This document shows, piece after piece, positions 11,503-22,208 of a DNA stretch of 64,000 bases (position 1 is its first letter; each line of letters begins with the position of its first letter). Location of the stretch: NCBI GenBank assembly GCA_015852425.1, contig JAAAIG010000076.1, forward strand, positions 1-64,000. The letters run 5' to 3'. Source of the DNA: Gryganskiella cystojenkinii. Its lineage: Eukaryota > Mortierellomycota > Mortierellomycetes > Mortierellales > Mortierellaceae. Made by a program: the position numbers and the translations under genes. The notes under the pieces were generated by a model. The model saw nothing but the letters and a program-made list of their open reading frames with translations. It was not told the origin of the DNA and searched no databases.

Positions 11503-11532
11503 CATGTGACATTAATCGCCTGCTGTCACGTG
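11503..11532. promoter_or_regulatory. CATGTG/CACGTG pair in divergent promoter
   Basis: CATGTG at 11503-11508 (context GTCATGTGAC) and CACGTG at 11527-11532 (context GTCACGTGC) lie 24 bp apart. They sit between the Gln-rich gene on the minus strand and uridine phosphorylase on the plus strand. Spacing and sequence echo the pair at 9209-9237. Confidence 0.4.
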
Positions 11533-11893
11533 CGACATTATATTTTTTTTTGCAACGAGACCCCGCCGATCGTTGATGATGGGAACCCGTATCGAAGTGA
11601 GACCTCCACAGAAACGGGAGTGTTGATCTCTACTCCCGTATTTCTCATGATGTTCAATTTTCAAAGAGACAAAGCAACTTCTAGACTGGGATCGATGGAC
11701 CAAGGAGGTTCCCCAGGAGAGGAGAGGAGTAGCTACTGGCGAGGGCTGGATCTTGTCCGTCTATGTATGTACACTCGGATTGGTTGTGCCTGGGAAAGTT
11801 GGACACAGGAACGGGCAGTTGAGCCAACAGTTTTTGCCCAATTTTTTTTTCATTTTTTTTTCCTGGGGTCAGTCCAAAGGCCGTCCTCTCTGG

Positions 11894-11900
11894 TATAAAA
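11894..11900 (+). promoter_or_regulatory. TATA box of uridine phosphorylase gene
   Basis: TATAAAA lies 126 bp before the ATG at 12026 and is followed by a CT-rich leader typical of fungal 5' untranslated regions. Confidence 0.6.
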
Positions 11901-12025
11901 GAGAAGTTTTCTCTCCATCGTTCTTTTCCTTCCCATCCATTCACTCCATCCTCATTCTCTTCCACTTTTCACTTTTGCATTCGCCTTTCCACTCCCTCAC
12001 TTCCACAACAGCAACACTCATCACA

Positions 12026-13334
12026 ATGTCTATGACCAATGCCAACTTTCCAATGGACGCCGAAGGTCGCACCTAGTAAGTTTACCCCGCAAAATTTTTT
12101 TCCACCCCGTTTCGATTTCGCACTCCACACTCGCCTCTCACAAAGAGTTGGGATCCCCCATCCACGGACACACACTCAAAATTAATCGCTTGCGCGCTTG
12201 TTTACAAGAACTGGAGTAGACACTCTTTCTCCCACATTCTTGACTGACCAGTTCTTTGCGTCTACCTTCAAATAGCCATGTCGGTGTTAAGCGCGGTGAG
12301 CTCGCTAACAGAGTCATCACTGTCGGCGATCCCGTACGTGCCATGATCTTGGCTCGATCTCTCGATGGTGTTGATCCCGCCACTCCTGCAAAGACTGTTC
12401 CTTCCAACCTCTTCAGTCTCGCCTCCCACCGTGGCTTCCTGACCATTACCGGTCGTTACAAGGGTGTTCCCGTTTCCATCGTTGCCATCGGTAATAGAAA
12501 AAAACAAATCTTTTCAAATCAGTTTGCTTCCTGTGCCTTTTCTGCTATCGTTTGTTCTGCCGTTTACTCACTCGACAGATCCCAACCTCTTCTCTTTCAT
12601 TTTTTTTTCCTTGATTAGGTATGGGTATTTCTATGATGGACTTCTTTGTCCGCGAATGCAGAGCCGTCGTTGATGGTCCCATGATCATGATCCGTTTGGG
12701 ATCCTGCGGCTCTCTTTCCGATTGCAGGGTCGGCGATATCTGCGTCCCCTCGAGCTCATTCCTCGTCCAGCGTAACGTCGATTACTTCTCCGAGGACGGC
12801 GGCGAGGGTTCTCCTTACCTCCTCTCAAAGTCTGTTGCGGCTGATCCCGAGATCACTCAGACTCTGGTCAAGAACATGAGCGCCCATCTCGGAAACGACC
12901 ATGTCTGGTCCGGTATCAATGCCACGGCAGATTCCTTCTACTCTTCCCAGGGCCGTCAGGACGAGAACTTTGTCGATGATAACCAAGAGTTGTTCACACA
13001 ATTGTTGGCACATGAACCCAAGACGTTGACCTTGGAGATGGAGACGTTTGTGCTCTACCATCTTGCAAAGTCATCGACTCAGGCCTCGTTGAAGAAGAAG
13101 ACTGTTAACGGTCATGGTTCTGGTGCCAACAAGAACAGTATCCGTGCCGGAGCCTGTATGATGGTCTTTGCCCAGCGCAAGACGAACGATTTCATCACCA
13201 AGGAGGATGTTGCCCGCGTCGAGCCCTTGGCCGGTCAAGGTATCTTTGAGTCCATGATCGAGGTCTCGCTCGGAAGCGACGATGAGTTGCACCCCGAGGA
13301 GGGTAGTGTGTGGGCCGTTACTCGTGAGATCTAG
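12026..13334 (+). CDS. Uridine phosphorylase (PNP/UDP family)
   Basis: It cleaves uridine with phosphate to uracil and ribose-1-phosphate in pyrimidine salvage. Three exons (12026-12075, 12276-12490, 12619-13334) join in frame to 326 residues. Family marks are the phosphate-binding loop GDPVRA at about residues 34-39, SHRGFLTITGRYKGVPVSIV followed by the GMGI motif, and RLGSCGSLSD. Near the centre, DVWSG-like and ENFVDDNQ segments lead to the substrate-binding EMETF motif. Length is slightly above the bacterial enzyme. A TATA box precedes the gene. The concentrative nucleoside transporter at 60919-62895 would be a natural supplier of substrate, although it is not adjacent. A related purine or mixed specificity cannot be excluded from sequence alone. 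Confidence 0.9.
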
Positions 13335-13699
13335 TCACAGAGTTTCCTCTGGCGGATGCTAGAAGCACGTAGTAATCTGTAATTATGTTAAATATACCAA
13401 CTTTTGAAAATCATCAAACAGAGCAAAAAGACATTGAAGAAGCAGGATCTTTAACTCGCAGATCTGAAATGAGAGCCGCCAGGTACAACAGCACCGCAAA
13501 AACTTAGAGCTTCAAATGGTGGCAACAAACGAACAAATTGCGTCCAAAAATAAATTTGGCTTAGGTGTGTTCTTTAAGCCCGAAAAAGACTCATTCGTCT
13601 TGTTCCTTCATTCCATTTGCTCTTGCCCTTCCTTCCCTCTTCAAGCCCTTGACCCCTCAAGACAAACCCTCCAAGAAAAAAAGCAAAGGTTAAAACAGA

Positions 13700-14902
13700 A
13701 TGGACGCCGAACATGATCATTCCCTCTCCCAGGAACGCCACCATCGCCACGGAAATGAGCGCCATGGAGAGGGCAGAAGCAACAACTACGACAGTCACTC
13801 TTCCACGATGGACTCTGAGCGGCAACAACAACGGGGGGAGCGACGGTCAGAACGGTCGAGGGCACAGGGGTCTTTGTCTCCCTCAAGTCGGCCGCGCCGC
13901 AGTCCAAGAGTGGAGGATGAGGTCGAGAGTCGATCAGCGGTTAGCTCAAGCCCCGAGATTCCTCGCCAACAGCTACATCAACAACTGCAACAGCAGGAAC
14001 AGGAACAACAAGAGGACCAAAACCGACATCAGCAACAGCAACAGCAACATGAGCTGCAGCAGCAGCAGGTTTCTAACCAAGAGCAACACCCGACGCCTTT
14101 GGACCCGAACGAAACAAGCGCTATTCGAAAGGAACCTGTGATGGATAAACCCCTGGAGGAGCCACAACAGGCAACAAATGTCCAATCAACTGAAGCAAAG
14201 GCCGCCTCGTCCGATTCGATCTTGAAACCACATTCACTTTCTTCGTCCTCGACTATGAACCAGCTGGACAGACACAGATCAAAGCACGCTTCTCAAGAAC
14301 AGCACAAAGTGACTGAGGTAAATGGTTTTTTGTGTAACCATCTCCCGATCCAAAAAGAGCCTTTCTCTTTTCCTTGTCTTTCCGACGAGAGGTGCTTTAA
14401 CCTGCAAGACTTCCTCGTTACTTTCTCATACCAATTAGGCCAAGGAGGATGCCAAGATTGAAGAACTCAAGGCAACGATCCGGGACTTGGAACGACAGGA
14501 ACAGGAGATTATGTCGGCGATAAGGTGCAGAATTTGTAACGTTTTGTTTTTCTTCAAGCTCTCATTTCCCTTCCAACTCTTTTTTTTTGCACAGTATGAC
14601 GGCCTGACTGACTTCTTTCTTTGGTTGCGTTTTTTAATACCTTGAACAGAGGCGAGGGAACTCCAACAGAAATCATTAACCGTCGCATCGACCAACTTCA
14701 CAAGTACAATGAGATCAAGGACGTCGGTCAAATAGTCTTGGGCAAGGTGATCTTTTTTTTTAAAACTAGAATTGTCCATAGAGAAGACGATTTTCTGTGT
14801 TGCTGACACTCACGTATGCCTCTCGTGAAATAGTGCGCCGAAATCGAAGGAACGACCGTCAAGAAGCAATACGAGAACTATGGTCTGAATCTTGACGATT
14901 GA
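13700..14902 (+). CDS. SWI5: Swi5/Sae3-like DNA recombination protein with long Gln-rich N-terminus
   Basis: Swi5 (Sae3 in budding yeast) works with Sfr1/Mei5 to stimulate Rad51 and Dmc1 strand exchange. Four exons (13700-14317, 14439-14524, 14650-14746, 14834-14902) join in frame to 289 residues. The last 85 or so residues match the family: a coiled-coil helix (IEELKATIRDLERQEQEI), then the hallmark LHKYNEIKDVGQIVLGK and a short C-terminal segment ending YENYGLNLDD. The first 200 residues are low-complexity, with Arg/Ser and His early and a Gln/Glu-rich tract at about residues 90-135. Typical Swi5 proteins are about 85-130 residues, so the N-terminal extension is unusual. Exons 2 to 4 are small and carry the whole conserved domain. 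Confidence 0.85.
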
Positions 14903-15148
14903 GCGCAGAAGCTGCTAATCCGGTTTTTTTTATATATTTTATCGCATTCACTACAGACTTCACTTGTTCGTAAGTTCTTTCGCACCTTGAAATACAATAT
15001 CAGGCAAATATTGAGAAAGCAAAAAAGAAAACGGCTACGTAGATGTACGATATGTTACAAGAGTTCTTTAATTTATTTTACTCTGTTAGCAGGTTTCAAA
15101 GGAAAGATACGAGCCAAAGAATGGTGGCTATCAAAATGGCTCGTTTCC

Positions 15149-16723
15149 TTAAAAATTGTGTCCAACAAAGGTAGCAGCACCACTGGAGGGTGCGGAGGCG
15201 AAGATGGCACGATCGAGTTCCTTGCCCGTCAATTGAGGGTGATGCTTGCCATAAAAGTCCTTTTTCAAACGCGTAATGAACTCGGCGACCTTGTCCTCAG
15301 CTACCAACGAGACTGTGGCTCCGCCCCATCCGGCACCGGTCAATCTCGATCCGTATGCACCGGCCTCGCGCGCCAGAATCGTGAGCTCTTCCAACTCGTC
15401 GCATGAGCAATCAAACAGGTTATGGCACGAATCCTGAGAGGCATTCATGAGTCCTCCCAATTGAGAGAACAGGGTCTCGGCCGAAGTCTGTTTGGACGAG
15501 GAGGCGGCCTTCTCACAGATATCTCTGAACTGGACCACCCTCCGTTCCTCGCCATAGACATGCTTAGCGCGTCTGTAAAGGTGGTACTTCTCGGCCCGGA
15601 TCGGTTGTTGGATATAAAGCTTTGTGAATTCGTCCTCAGTCAGGTCGGACATCTCACAGACCTTGGCGAATGAGACGCCTTCCTGGATCCCCTCTGTACC
15701 AAGGACGCGCTCAACAATCTCGATCATAGCGGACAGTTTTTCAATCTCGGCCTCGGCCTCGGTCTTGCCTGTGGATTCGAACCCAATCTTGTTGAAATGA
15801 GCGTCAAGGACTTGCTTAAGATGGAACTTGCCCGAGGCTGGGATCTCGAGTCCCAAAGTCTTGGCCAGGATCCTGGCCGCGCCACGAGTCTCGACAACAC
15901 GAAGGTTATAACGGACGGGGGCGGTTACTGCCTTATCCGAGGTCACCAACGTGTTGGCAATGACAAACGCAATCGGTGGAAGCGTCGAAGGAAAGAATAC
16001 TGGAGTGACCTTGAGGACAGGGTGGAACTCGATAAAGAGAGCAGACTTGGGCTTGGAGAGGATAGAGCAGGCCTGGTCCATACCACCGCCCATCGTACCG
16101 ACATATTGTTCAGATCGAATCGAAATCACTGCCAACTCGTGGGCAGAGGGGAGCGCGTGATTATTCTGGACCAAGATCGATTCCTGTGCCTTGCAGGTCG
16201 CCTGGACTGCACAGCAGACAAAGGCGGAGGACGAGGAGAGACCGGCACCAGTGGGGACAGTTCCACTTACGAGACATTTCATACCTTTGGGTGTTGCCTT
16301 GATGTTCATCTCTTCCAGGAAGCCGCGGAAGCCTGCAGCGAAGTAATTGCTCCAGATATGGGCCTTGGGATCAATCTGGACAAATCCTTTGTCCGCTGAC
16401 AAGGGTGTGAACTTGAGGGTTGGGTATATTTCATGAGAAGTGTTGGCGACTTCAATGGAGGAGTTGGAATGATCAATTGCGACTGCAATGAGACAATCGT
16501 CCTCGATGGCCATAGGCAAGACTCCGAACCCGGCATAGTCAATGTGCTCACCAATCAGGTTCACCCGACCTGGGGAACGGGCAATGAAATCCGGTGCTTG
16601 ACCGTAGAGAGCTTGAAACTTGGTATGGAGCTCTGACCAGCGTTCACGCGCACTGGCGAGCTTTGGTGTTGAGTAGAGGACCGAGATGTCGTCAATGACA
16701 GGGATGGACTCTGAGGTGGTCAT
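15149..16723 (-). CDS. GAL1: Galactokinase
   Basis: It phosphorylates galactose to galactose-1-phosphate, the first step of the Leloir pathway. It is a single exon of 524 residues starting at the ATG at 16723. GHMP-kinase motifs are visible: the galactose-binding signature GRVNLIGEHIDYAGFGVLPM at about residues 52-71, the ATP loop GTVPTGAGLSSSSAF at about 154-168, GGGMDQACSI, and the C-terminal GSRLTGAGWGGATVSL at about 455-470. Length matches fungal Gal1/Gal3 proteins. All catalytic motifs look intact, including the second Gly/Ser-rich loop that is altered in the yeast regulator Gal3, so an active kinase is expected. No introns are present, unlike most neighbours. No uridylyltransferase or epimerase gene lies in the window, so there is no GAL cluster here. 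Confidence 0.95.
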   Translation of the reverse strand: MTTSESIPVIDDISVLYSTPKLASARERWSELHTKFQALYGQAPDFIARSPGRVNLIGEHIDYAGFGVLPMAIEDDCLIAVAIDHSNSSIEVANTSHEIYPTLKFTPLSADKGFVQIDPKAHIWSNYFAAGFRGFLEEMNIKATPKGMKCLVSGTVPTGAGLSSSSAFVCCAVQATCKAQESILVQNNHALPSAHELAVISIRSEQYVGTMGGGMDQACSILSKPKSALFIEFHPVLKVTPVFFPSTLPPIAFVIANTLVTSDKAVTAPVRYNLRVVETRGAARILAKTLGLEIPASGKFHLKQVLDAHFNKIGFESTGKTEAEAEIEKLSAMIEIVERVLGTEGIQEGVSFAKVCEMSDLTEDEFTKLYIQQPIRAEKYHLYRRAKHVYGEERRVVQFRDICEKAASSSKQTSAETLFSQLGGLMNASQDSCHNLFDCSCDELEELTILAREAGAYGSRLTGAGWGGATVSLVAEDKVAEFITRLKKDFYGKHHPQLTGKELDRAIFASAPSSGAATFVGHNF

Positions 16724-17403
16724 GACGTAAAAGAAGGGAATGCGAGAAAGGATGGAGGGAAGGAGGCGTAAAAAAAAGGAGGCAAAAGAAGAAAGAGGAA
16801 GAAGTGTGAGAAAAAGAGAAGGCAGAAAGTAACAAAAAGAAATTGTCCCTGGGGAAAACAGCAATTATGCACGGGTGGTGGGTGCCCGTTGTGGGGAAGA
16901 GACCGCAAATGAATCAGCCGAGTGGACAGAAAGAGAACAGTTCGATGGCCGAACGCCGCTATGTTTCTTGCCCACGGGACCCAATTGTATTTGGATCGCT
17001 GAACTTTGATCCTTTTGTGCTCCCTTGTTTGTTTGCAGTCTTTCCTTCTTGGACTGTTTGTGTTGGCCCAGGAGAGATTTTATCTTGATTGCACTTTATT
17101 GTTGGTGTCGGCTCTAGAAGACTAGAAAGTAGAATCCTATGGACAACGGTTAACGCCTAGACCCGAACCCATATCCGTATCTCTCATGCACTTGTTTGTT
17201 TTTCAGTTTCTTTAGGCACCCTCTATCAATGGATAAGTAAAATGATGATGCTGTAGAAGCGGATAAAATTATTTGTGGGGGAGTGGAGAGTGTTTCCAGA
17301 CTTTATTAACCTGTTTTTTTTGAATGTATAATAATACTTGCTACTCTATGACGATCTTCGTCTGGATCAAAAAAAAAAGAAAATTTAAAGGGCAAGCCCC
17401 ATC
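16724..17403. other. Intergenic region upstream of galactokinase
   Basis: It holds the purine-rich (on this strand) 5' leader of galactokinase up to about 16850 and the 3' flank of the HAD phosphatase gene. No coding signal or repeat was recognised. Confidence 0.5.
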
Positions 17404-18510
17404 TCAGCTGAACCAAGACTCGACCTCACGGGCAACGCCGTCATCGGCGTTTGTACCAATCACCCTATCCGCCAACGCCTTCATGTCTGGATGACCGTTG
17501 CCCATGCACAGGCCCAACCCTGCAAACTCCAGCATCTCTCGGTCGTTCAACAGATCCCCAAACGCCACGACCTCGGATCGATCCAACCCCTGTGCCTCAC
17601 AGTACTTGGCCAGACCCAACCCCTTGGTCACACCCGCGGCCGAGATCTCGAGAAAGTAAGGACCAGAGTATGTCAGGTTCACTTTTGGAGCATCGGCTGT
17701 CGCTGTTGACGTCGTCACTGGACGCAATTCTTCAGGCAGAGAGTAGTAAACCTCAGAGGCGACTCGATTCCGATCCAGGGCATTCATCTTGACGATCCCC
17801 CCTCGACCAGACCTGGCCAGTTCAGCGACAAACTCCTCCATGGAGGAGGTGTCAGGGATGCGTTCGTATTTGTAGTAGATGGCATGTTTCCTTTCCTCTT
17901 CCCAAGTGGCGTCACAGACAAAGGTGGTGTCCTTGGTATAAACAGTGGTTCTTGTTCCGTCGGCGCTCACTGGCATCTGTGCGGTCTCTTCCTCGTCGAT
18001 ATAAAGTACTTCGCACGCAAATCCTGGTCGACCAGGGATTAAGGGACCATCGTCTTGGGTTTTATCTGCTGGACTCGCACAGGTGAGGATTTGGGCTCTC
18101 AGTTGTTGAATCATCAGCAAACACTGATCGAGGGCAACAAACTGGGGTAAAGAGAGAGCTTTGGTCCGAGGATCGTAGTTCAGGGCACCGTTACAGCAGA
18201 GGACAGCGTCGGGAACCATGAGACCACCAAAGAGGTTGATCACCTTTTGAATTGATCGAGGGGGACGTCCCGAGGCAATCATGATCTTGATAGTTTGAGG
18301 GGCAGCAACAGCGGTAGCATTTGCGTCCGAGCCTTCTTGGTCTTTAACATCGTTCTGATGAAGATGGTATTGCTGAGCATGAGAGAGGGCTTGAATGGTT
18401 CTTGGCGAGATCTTGTCTTGAGGTGTCAGCAGGGTTCCATCCAGGTCTGTGACGAGGAGGCGAGGAAGCCGTGTGGAGACATGGAAGGAGATGGAGGTTC
18501 TTGCTGGCAT
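17404..18510 (-). CDS. Cof-type HAD-IIB sugar-phosphate phosphatase-like hydrolase
   Basis: A HAD-superfamily hydrolase, probably acting on small phosphorylated metabolites. The first ATG is at 18510, giving 368 residues in one exon. Motif I is LLVTDLDGTLLTP (Asp nucleophile and general acid) near residue 20. Motif II is the IMIASGRP segment. Motif III Lys is likely in TKGLGLAKYCE, and motif IV is VAFGDLLNDREML followed by GLGLCMGNGHPDMKALADRV. That set, with the large C2-type cap between motifs II and III, defines the Cof/IIB subfamily. The exact substrate cannot be read from sequence. A CACGTG site lies 97 bp upstream. The RRN3 gene ends 245 bp upstream on the same strand. Confidence 0.88.
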   Translation of the reverse strand: MPARTSISFHVSTRLPRLLVTDLDGTLLTPQDKISPRTIQALSHAQQYHLHQNDVKDQEGSDANATAVAAPQTIKIMIASGRPPRSIQKVINLFGGLMVPDAVLCCNGALNYDPRTKALSLPQFVALDQCLLMIQQLRAQILTCASPADKTQDDGPLIPGRPGFACEVLYIDEEETAQMPVSADGTRTTVYTKDTTFVCDATWEEERKHAIYYKYERIPDTSSMEEFVAELARSGRGGIVKMNALDRNRVASEVYYSLPEELRPVTTSTATADAPKVNLTYSGPYFLEISAAGVTKGLGLAKYCEAQGLDRSEVVAFGDLLNDREMLEFAGLGLCMGNGHPDMKALADRVIGTNADDGVAREVESWFS

Positions 18511-18606
18511 TCTTTTTGGTTGTTGGTCCGTGTGGAGCGAAATTCGGCGTACAAGTTGAACATGAATCGTCTTTTTGTGTCCAAGTGTCTGTTCCTGGAA
18601 ATGATG

Positions 18607-18612
18607 CACGTG
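18607..18612. promoter_or_regulatory. CACGTG site upstream of the HAD hydrolase gene
   Basis: CACGTG in the context GCACGTGACC lies 97 bp before the ATG on the minus strand. It is the third promoter in the window with this element. Confidence 0.35.
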
Positions 18613-18755
18613 ACCTCCAGTTCTTTTTGCCACCAACTCAATTGCCAAGGACTCTTCTGGCGTTAACAATGATCATTAGAGTAGTTGTGAAAGATATCAA
18701 ATGTTTTGAGGGAAAGGAGGGAAAATGCTAGAATCTTTCTTTTTGGACTATTTTC

Positions 18756-21700
18756 TTAATTTCGACCACTAAGACGACCGTTCATGCCCTGAACCAAAAA
18801 GTGTGCTGGACTGGGACTGATGCTCATGGCCATGATCGACTTGTTCATCGACAGCTCGTCCTCATCATCCGCTGCAGACTGCCGTTGAGCGTTATGGCGA
18901 CCAATGAAGGCAAGGTCTTCATCTTCATCCTCGTCGATATCTTGAACTCCGTCGTATTCTTCCTCGTCGTATTCCTCCTCATCCTCTTCATCGTCATCCT
19001 CGTCCTCGTCCTCGTCATCCTCATCATTCTCCCACTCCTGGTAAATACCGTTCATGAAAGGAGCACTCTGGCGAAGGCGGTAAGGGTCAAAGGGGAAGAA
19101 TGTCTCGAGTTCATGTGGCAAGGTTTCGCCACTGCCGGCAACAGGTGAGTCTGCACCATTGGTTCCGGTCTGGGTTTGACCCAAGGACATGGAGTGCGTA
19201 AGTCGGGGGATAAAGATCTTCTTGTTCTGTTCCAGGATCGGGTAGATGTACATGAAGTTGAGGTTGTTCGATAAGCGTGCAAACTGCTTCACGACGTTGT
19301 TGGAGCACATCTGTTGGAGCATAAATCAAAGAAAAAGTTAGCTGGATTATCTTTGAGGCAGCTTGAGCTCATTCAATGGCGAGAAGCAGATGGCGTGTTT
19401 TTTTACCTTAAGGGGGTTCAATCGACTAGTCACAATGCGCTGCAAAGCAGCTAGACCAGAGTGCCATTGACGCGCGGGTGCGGATCCATTGGCGACGGAA
19501 GAGGTGCCATCCATACTTCCGACAATCATGCCAGCGCTGTCGAAATCATCCTTGTTGTGAACTTTGCTCTGATCGCCACCAATCACAAGAACTCTCCAAC
19601 GGAAACAAAAGATGTAGAGCAGTGCCTGGACAACACCATAAAACACTGCGTATCGCTCAGCGTCCGGTAGGACATTTGATCCAGTATCGTTCTGTTCCAC
19701 GACTTCGAGCGCGAACCCTCCGAGCATATCAACGACCATACCTACTTGTCGAACATCCAGATACTTGGCACGGGCGACAAACGATGACATGTAAGCGGCT
19801 GCGGCGACACGGACGACTTGAGGTTGAGATCGGTCTAGGATCTGTTGACCGAGCGCACCGAGAAAGTAATCTGAGAATTGGGGCGACAGCGAAATAAAGT
19901 AGAACACCAAGAACTGAGTGTGTCGAGACTTGAATGTTTGAAGAATTGTCTTCATGAAGATCGACAGCAAGACGGCAAAGAGTTCCTGGATTGGCATGGG
20001 TGGTTGCCCCTCTACCGTAGGGAGATGTTGGCAACTGTCGACATAACCTTCGAGATAGGAAAAGACCAAAAAGAGCATCCCGTCTAGTTTATGTGTCATT
20101 TCTTTGATATTGAGGACAGCGACCTCTTCAGCTTCGGAATCTGAATCAGAATTGTCATCGTCATCATCTGAATCAGAGTCCGAATCTGAGTCTTCAAGAT
20201 CGTCCAGTTTGTCGAAATCGTACACGACTTCTGTGTCCGAGTCCTCAAGTTCCTCAAGTTCAACCTGAATCTCGACCTAGAAGTAAGATGACATTGCTTT
20301 GTCAGATAATTTCGCCCGCGTATCATCAATAATACTATCAATTGGAATCTTGGTACTTACATCGACCTGAATGATTCGATCAATCACAACACTAAGGATC
20401 TGGGCCCGAAGAACCGGTGCATACTCAAGTACGCGGAGAATGTTTTTCGTGTACGTGATATGGGCGTTCAGGGACTCGCGCTTGTGAGGGAACTCGGAGG
20501 CCAAGATCGGGAAGAGAGAAGTAGGACCGGTGGGTATAAGATCAAGGATGTACTTGAGAGCTTGGTGAGCACGTTCATAACGACCTTCACGACTGACGAT
20601 TGGTTCTTGATCCGGTGTTGAAGATTTGTAGCCTGTAGTGGACACACAGTGGAATGAAAACATATCAGTGGGTCGGTTCAGAAATCGTTACGAAATTTAA
20701 GAGCGAAAGTAAATCCTGAAGACGTACGGTGAGTGAGCCTCTTGACGAGCATAGATTGAACGGGGACGACATAGAAGGCATGGGCCGAGACGACGTGACC
20801 CAAGAAGGAGATGTAGTTTTGCACAAAGGTGTTATCTTGGCCAACCCAGTCTATTTGAAGGATGGCATCGATCAACACTTTACAGGACTTGTCCAAGAGC
20901 GAGATGCATTGTGAGAGTGCCTGCACCCATTGAAGGAGTTTGGCCGGTGTCAACGGTGCTGGCTTGGTGACTGTGAGCTGGGCGATGAGTTCCTCAAATG
21001 GCACGGGGTTGCCCTGAAGGAAAGAAAAAAGGAAAAAGAAAAAAAAGGGAGGCAATTATATACCAGTGGGAATAAGTAAGTTTTTTTCCCCGTTGAGTTG
21101 GTTCCAAGCACAATCCAAGAAAGCGGATTCATGAGACTGGAAAAAGATAGAAATATTTGACAACAGAAACGGTTGAAGGGAGAGAGGAGAGATGAAATAG
21201 AAGAACAAAGGCAAAATGAAGGAAGGATGACAGGCTCGGACCAATCCAGCAAGGCAACCACGCTCTCTGCTTTGTTGGCAAGAGAGTCCATTGCAATGGT
21301 GAGATAGGATTGAGAGCCAAAAGAAGCCAGTAGATCGGCAGATTTTAGATTGTAACAAAGAGGCTTGAGCATGGGGATCGCTCTTTTTTTGTTTGATATT
21401 AGGTCTTTCTTCGACGACCGTTTTAGAGGCTTACATTTGTGCGCTGGGGGTTTTTTGGGGTCAAAAAGTATGTTTGAAGAATGACAAAACCGTCAAAGGT
21501 AAGAATGCCACATCCATATGCGCTTCTTTGTCATTCATAAACATGTCAAGGTTTAACAAAGAGGCTTAATGAGCAAGGGGATCGCTCGCTATCGACCTTT
21601 TTTCTTTCTTTATCGTGGGTGTTTTTTCGGTCGCTTTTGTTTCGCGGCTTTTTCTTTTATTCATGGATGACAACCGTCAGGTTCAGAATGCCACATCCAT

Positions 21701-22208
21701 ATGTGCTTCTTTGTCATCCGTTCCTTTCATTTTGGGAGGGCAAATTATACGTAAGGATGTTCATTGGACAAAGGCAAGAGAGAGAGAGAGAGAGAGAGAG
21801 AAAGCAGGAGACAAGAGAGATAGAGTGACATAGGTAGCAAGTGTTGGTTAGATAATCAAAAAAAGATCCACGTACCTGTTTCTTTTCCCTGATAGCACTG
21901 CTGATGTAGGTCGTCATCATCATTTGGCCTTGACGTTGTCTTTCAAAGTCGACGAGTTGCTCGGACGAGATCATTGCTGCTGAGGCCATGGAAGGTGTGG
22001 AGACTGATCGTTGCATGTGTGAGTTTTCAGCGACGAAGACTTGAGATCCACTAGAGCGCTTCTTGTGGCCAATGTGAGAAGAATTTGTCGAGGAGGAAGA
22101 AGGAGAGGAAGGGTTGATGGTGGTAGTGAGGTTGGTGGCAAAGGCGACCTTTTGAGAAGGAGCGACCGCAGTCGAGGAAGAGGTGCTATGTGAGTGAGAG
22201 ACGGGCAT
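18756..22208 (-). CDS. RRN3: RNA polymerase I transcription initiation factor RRN3 (TIF-IA)
   Basis: RRN3 bridges RNA polymerase I to the rDNA promoter and is a growth-regulated switch for rRNA synthesis. Five minus-strand exons (22208-21876, 21013-20728, 20632-20361, 20276-19407, 19310-18756) join in frame to 771 residues. The N-terminal 80 residues are Ser/Thr-rich. Conserved helical-repeat text follows: FEELIAQLT, LLDKSCKVLIDAILQIDW, FVQNYISFLGHVVSAHAFYV, and IDRIIQVDVEIQVELEEL. A run of Asp/Ser acidic residues follows, then FMKTILQTFKSRHTQFLVFY and FLGALGQQIL. The protein closes with FARLSNNLNFMYIYPILEQN and a second acidic stretch of about 40 residues. Internal acidic insertions are typical of Rrn3. 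Intron 1 is 862 nt and contains an imperfect duplication, whereas the other introns are 84-98 nt. Confidence 0.92.
21350..21721. repeat. Imperfect direct duplication inside RRN3 intron 1
   Basis: Two diverged copies lie head to tail at about 21350-21538 and 21551-21721. Both start with AACAAAGAGGCTT and GGGGATCGCT. Both end with GAATGCCACATCCATATG followed by GCTTCTTTGTCAT, with only single-base differences in the end block. The centres have diverged. A (GA)n microsatellite at about 21778-21801 follows. The duplication lies wholly within the intron. Confidence 0.75.

Noticed and set aside
15149..18510. GAL gene cluster
   Set aside because: Only galactokinase is present; the neighbouring HAD hydrolase is not a known Leloir enzyme, and no uridylyltransferase or epimerase is nearby.
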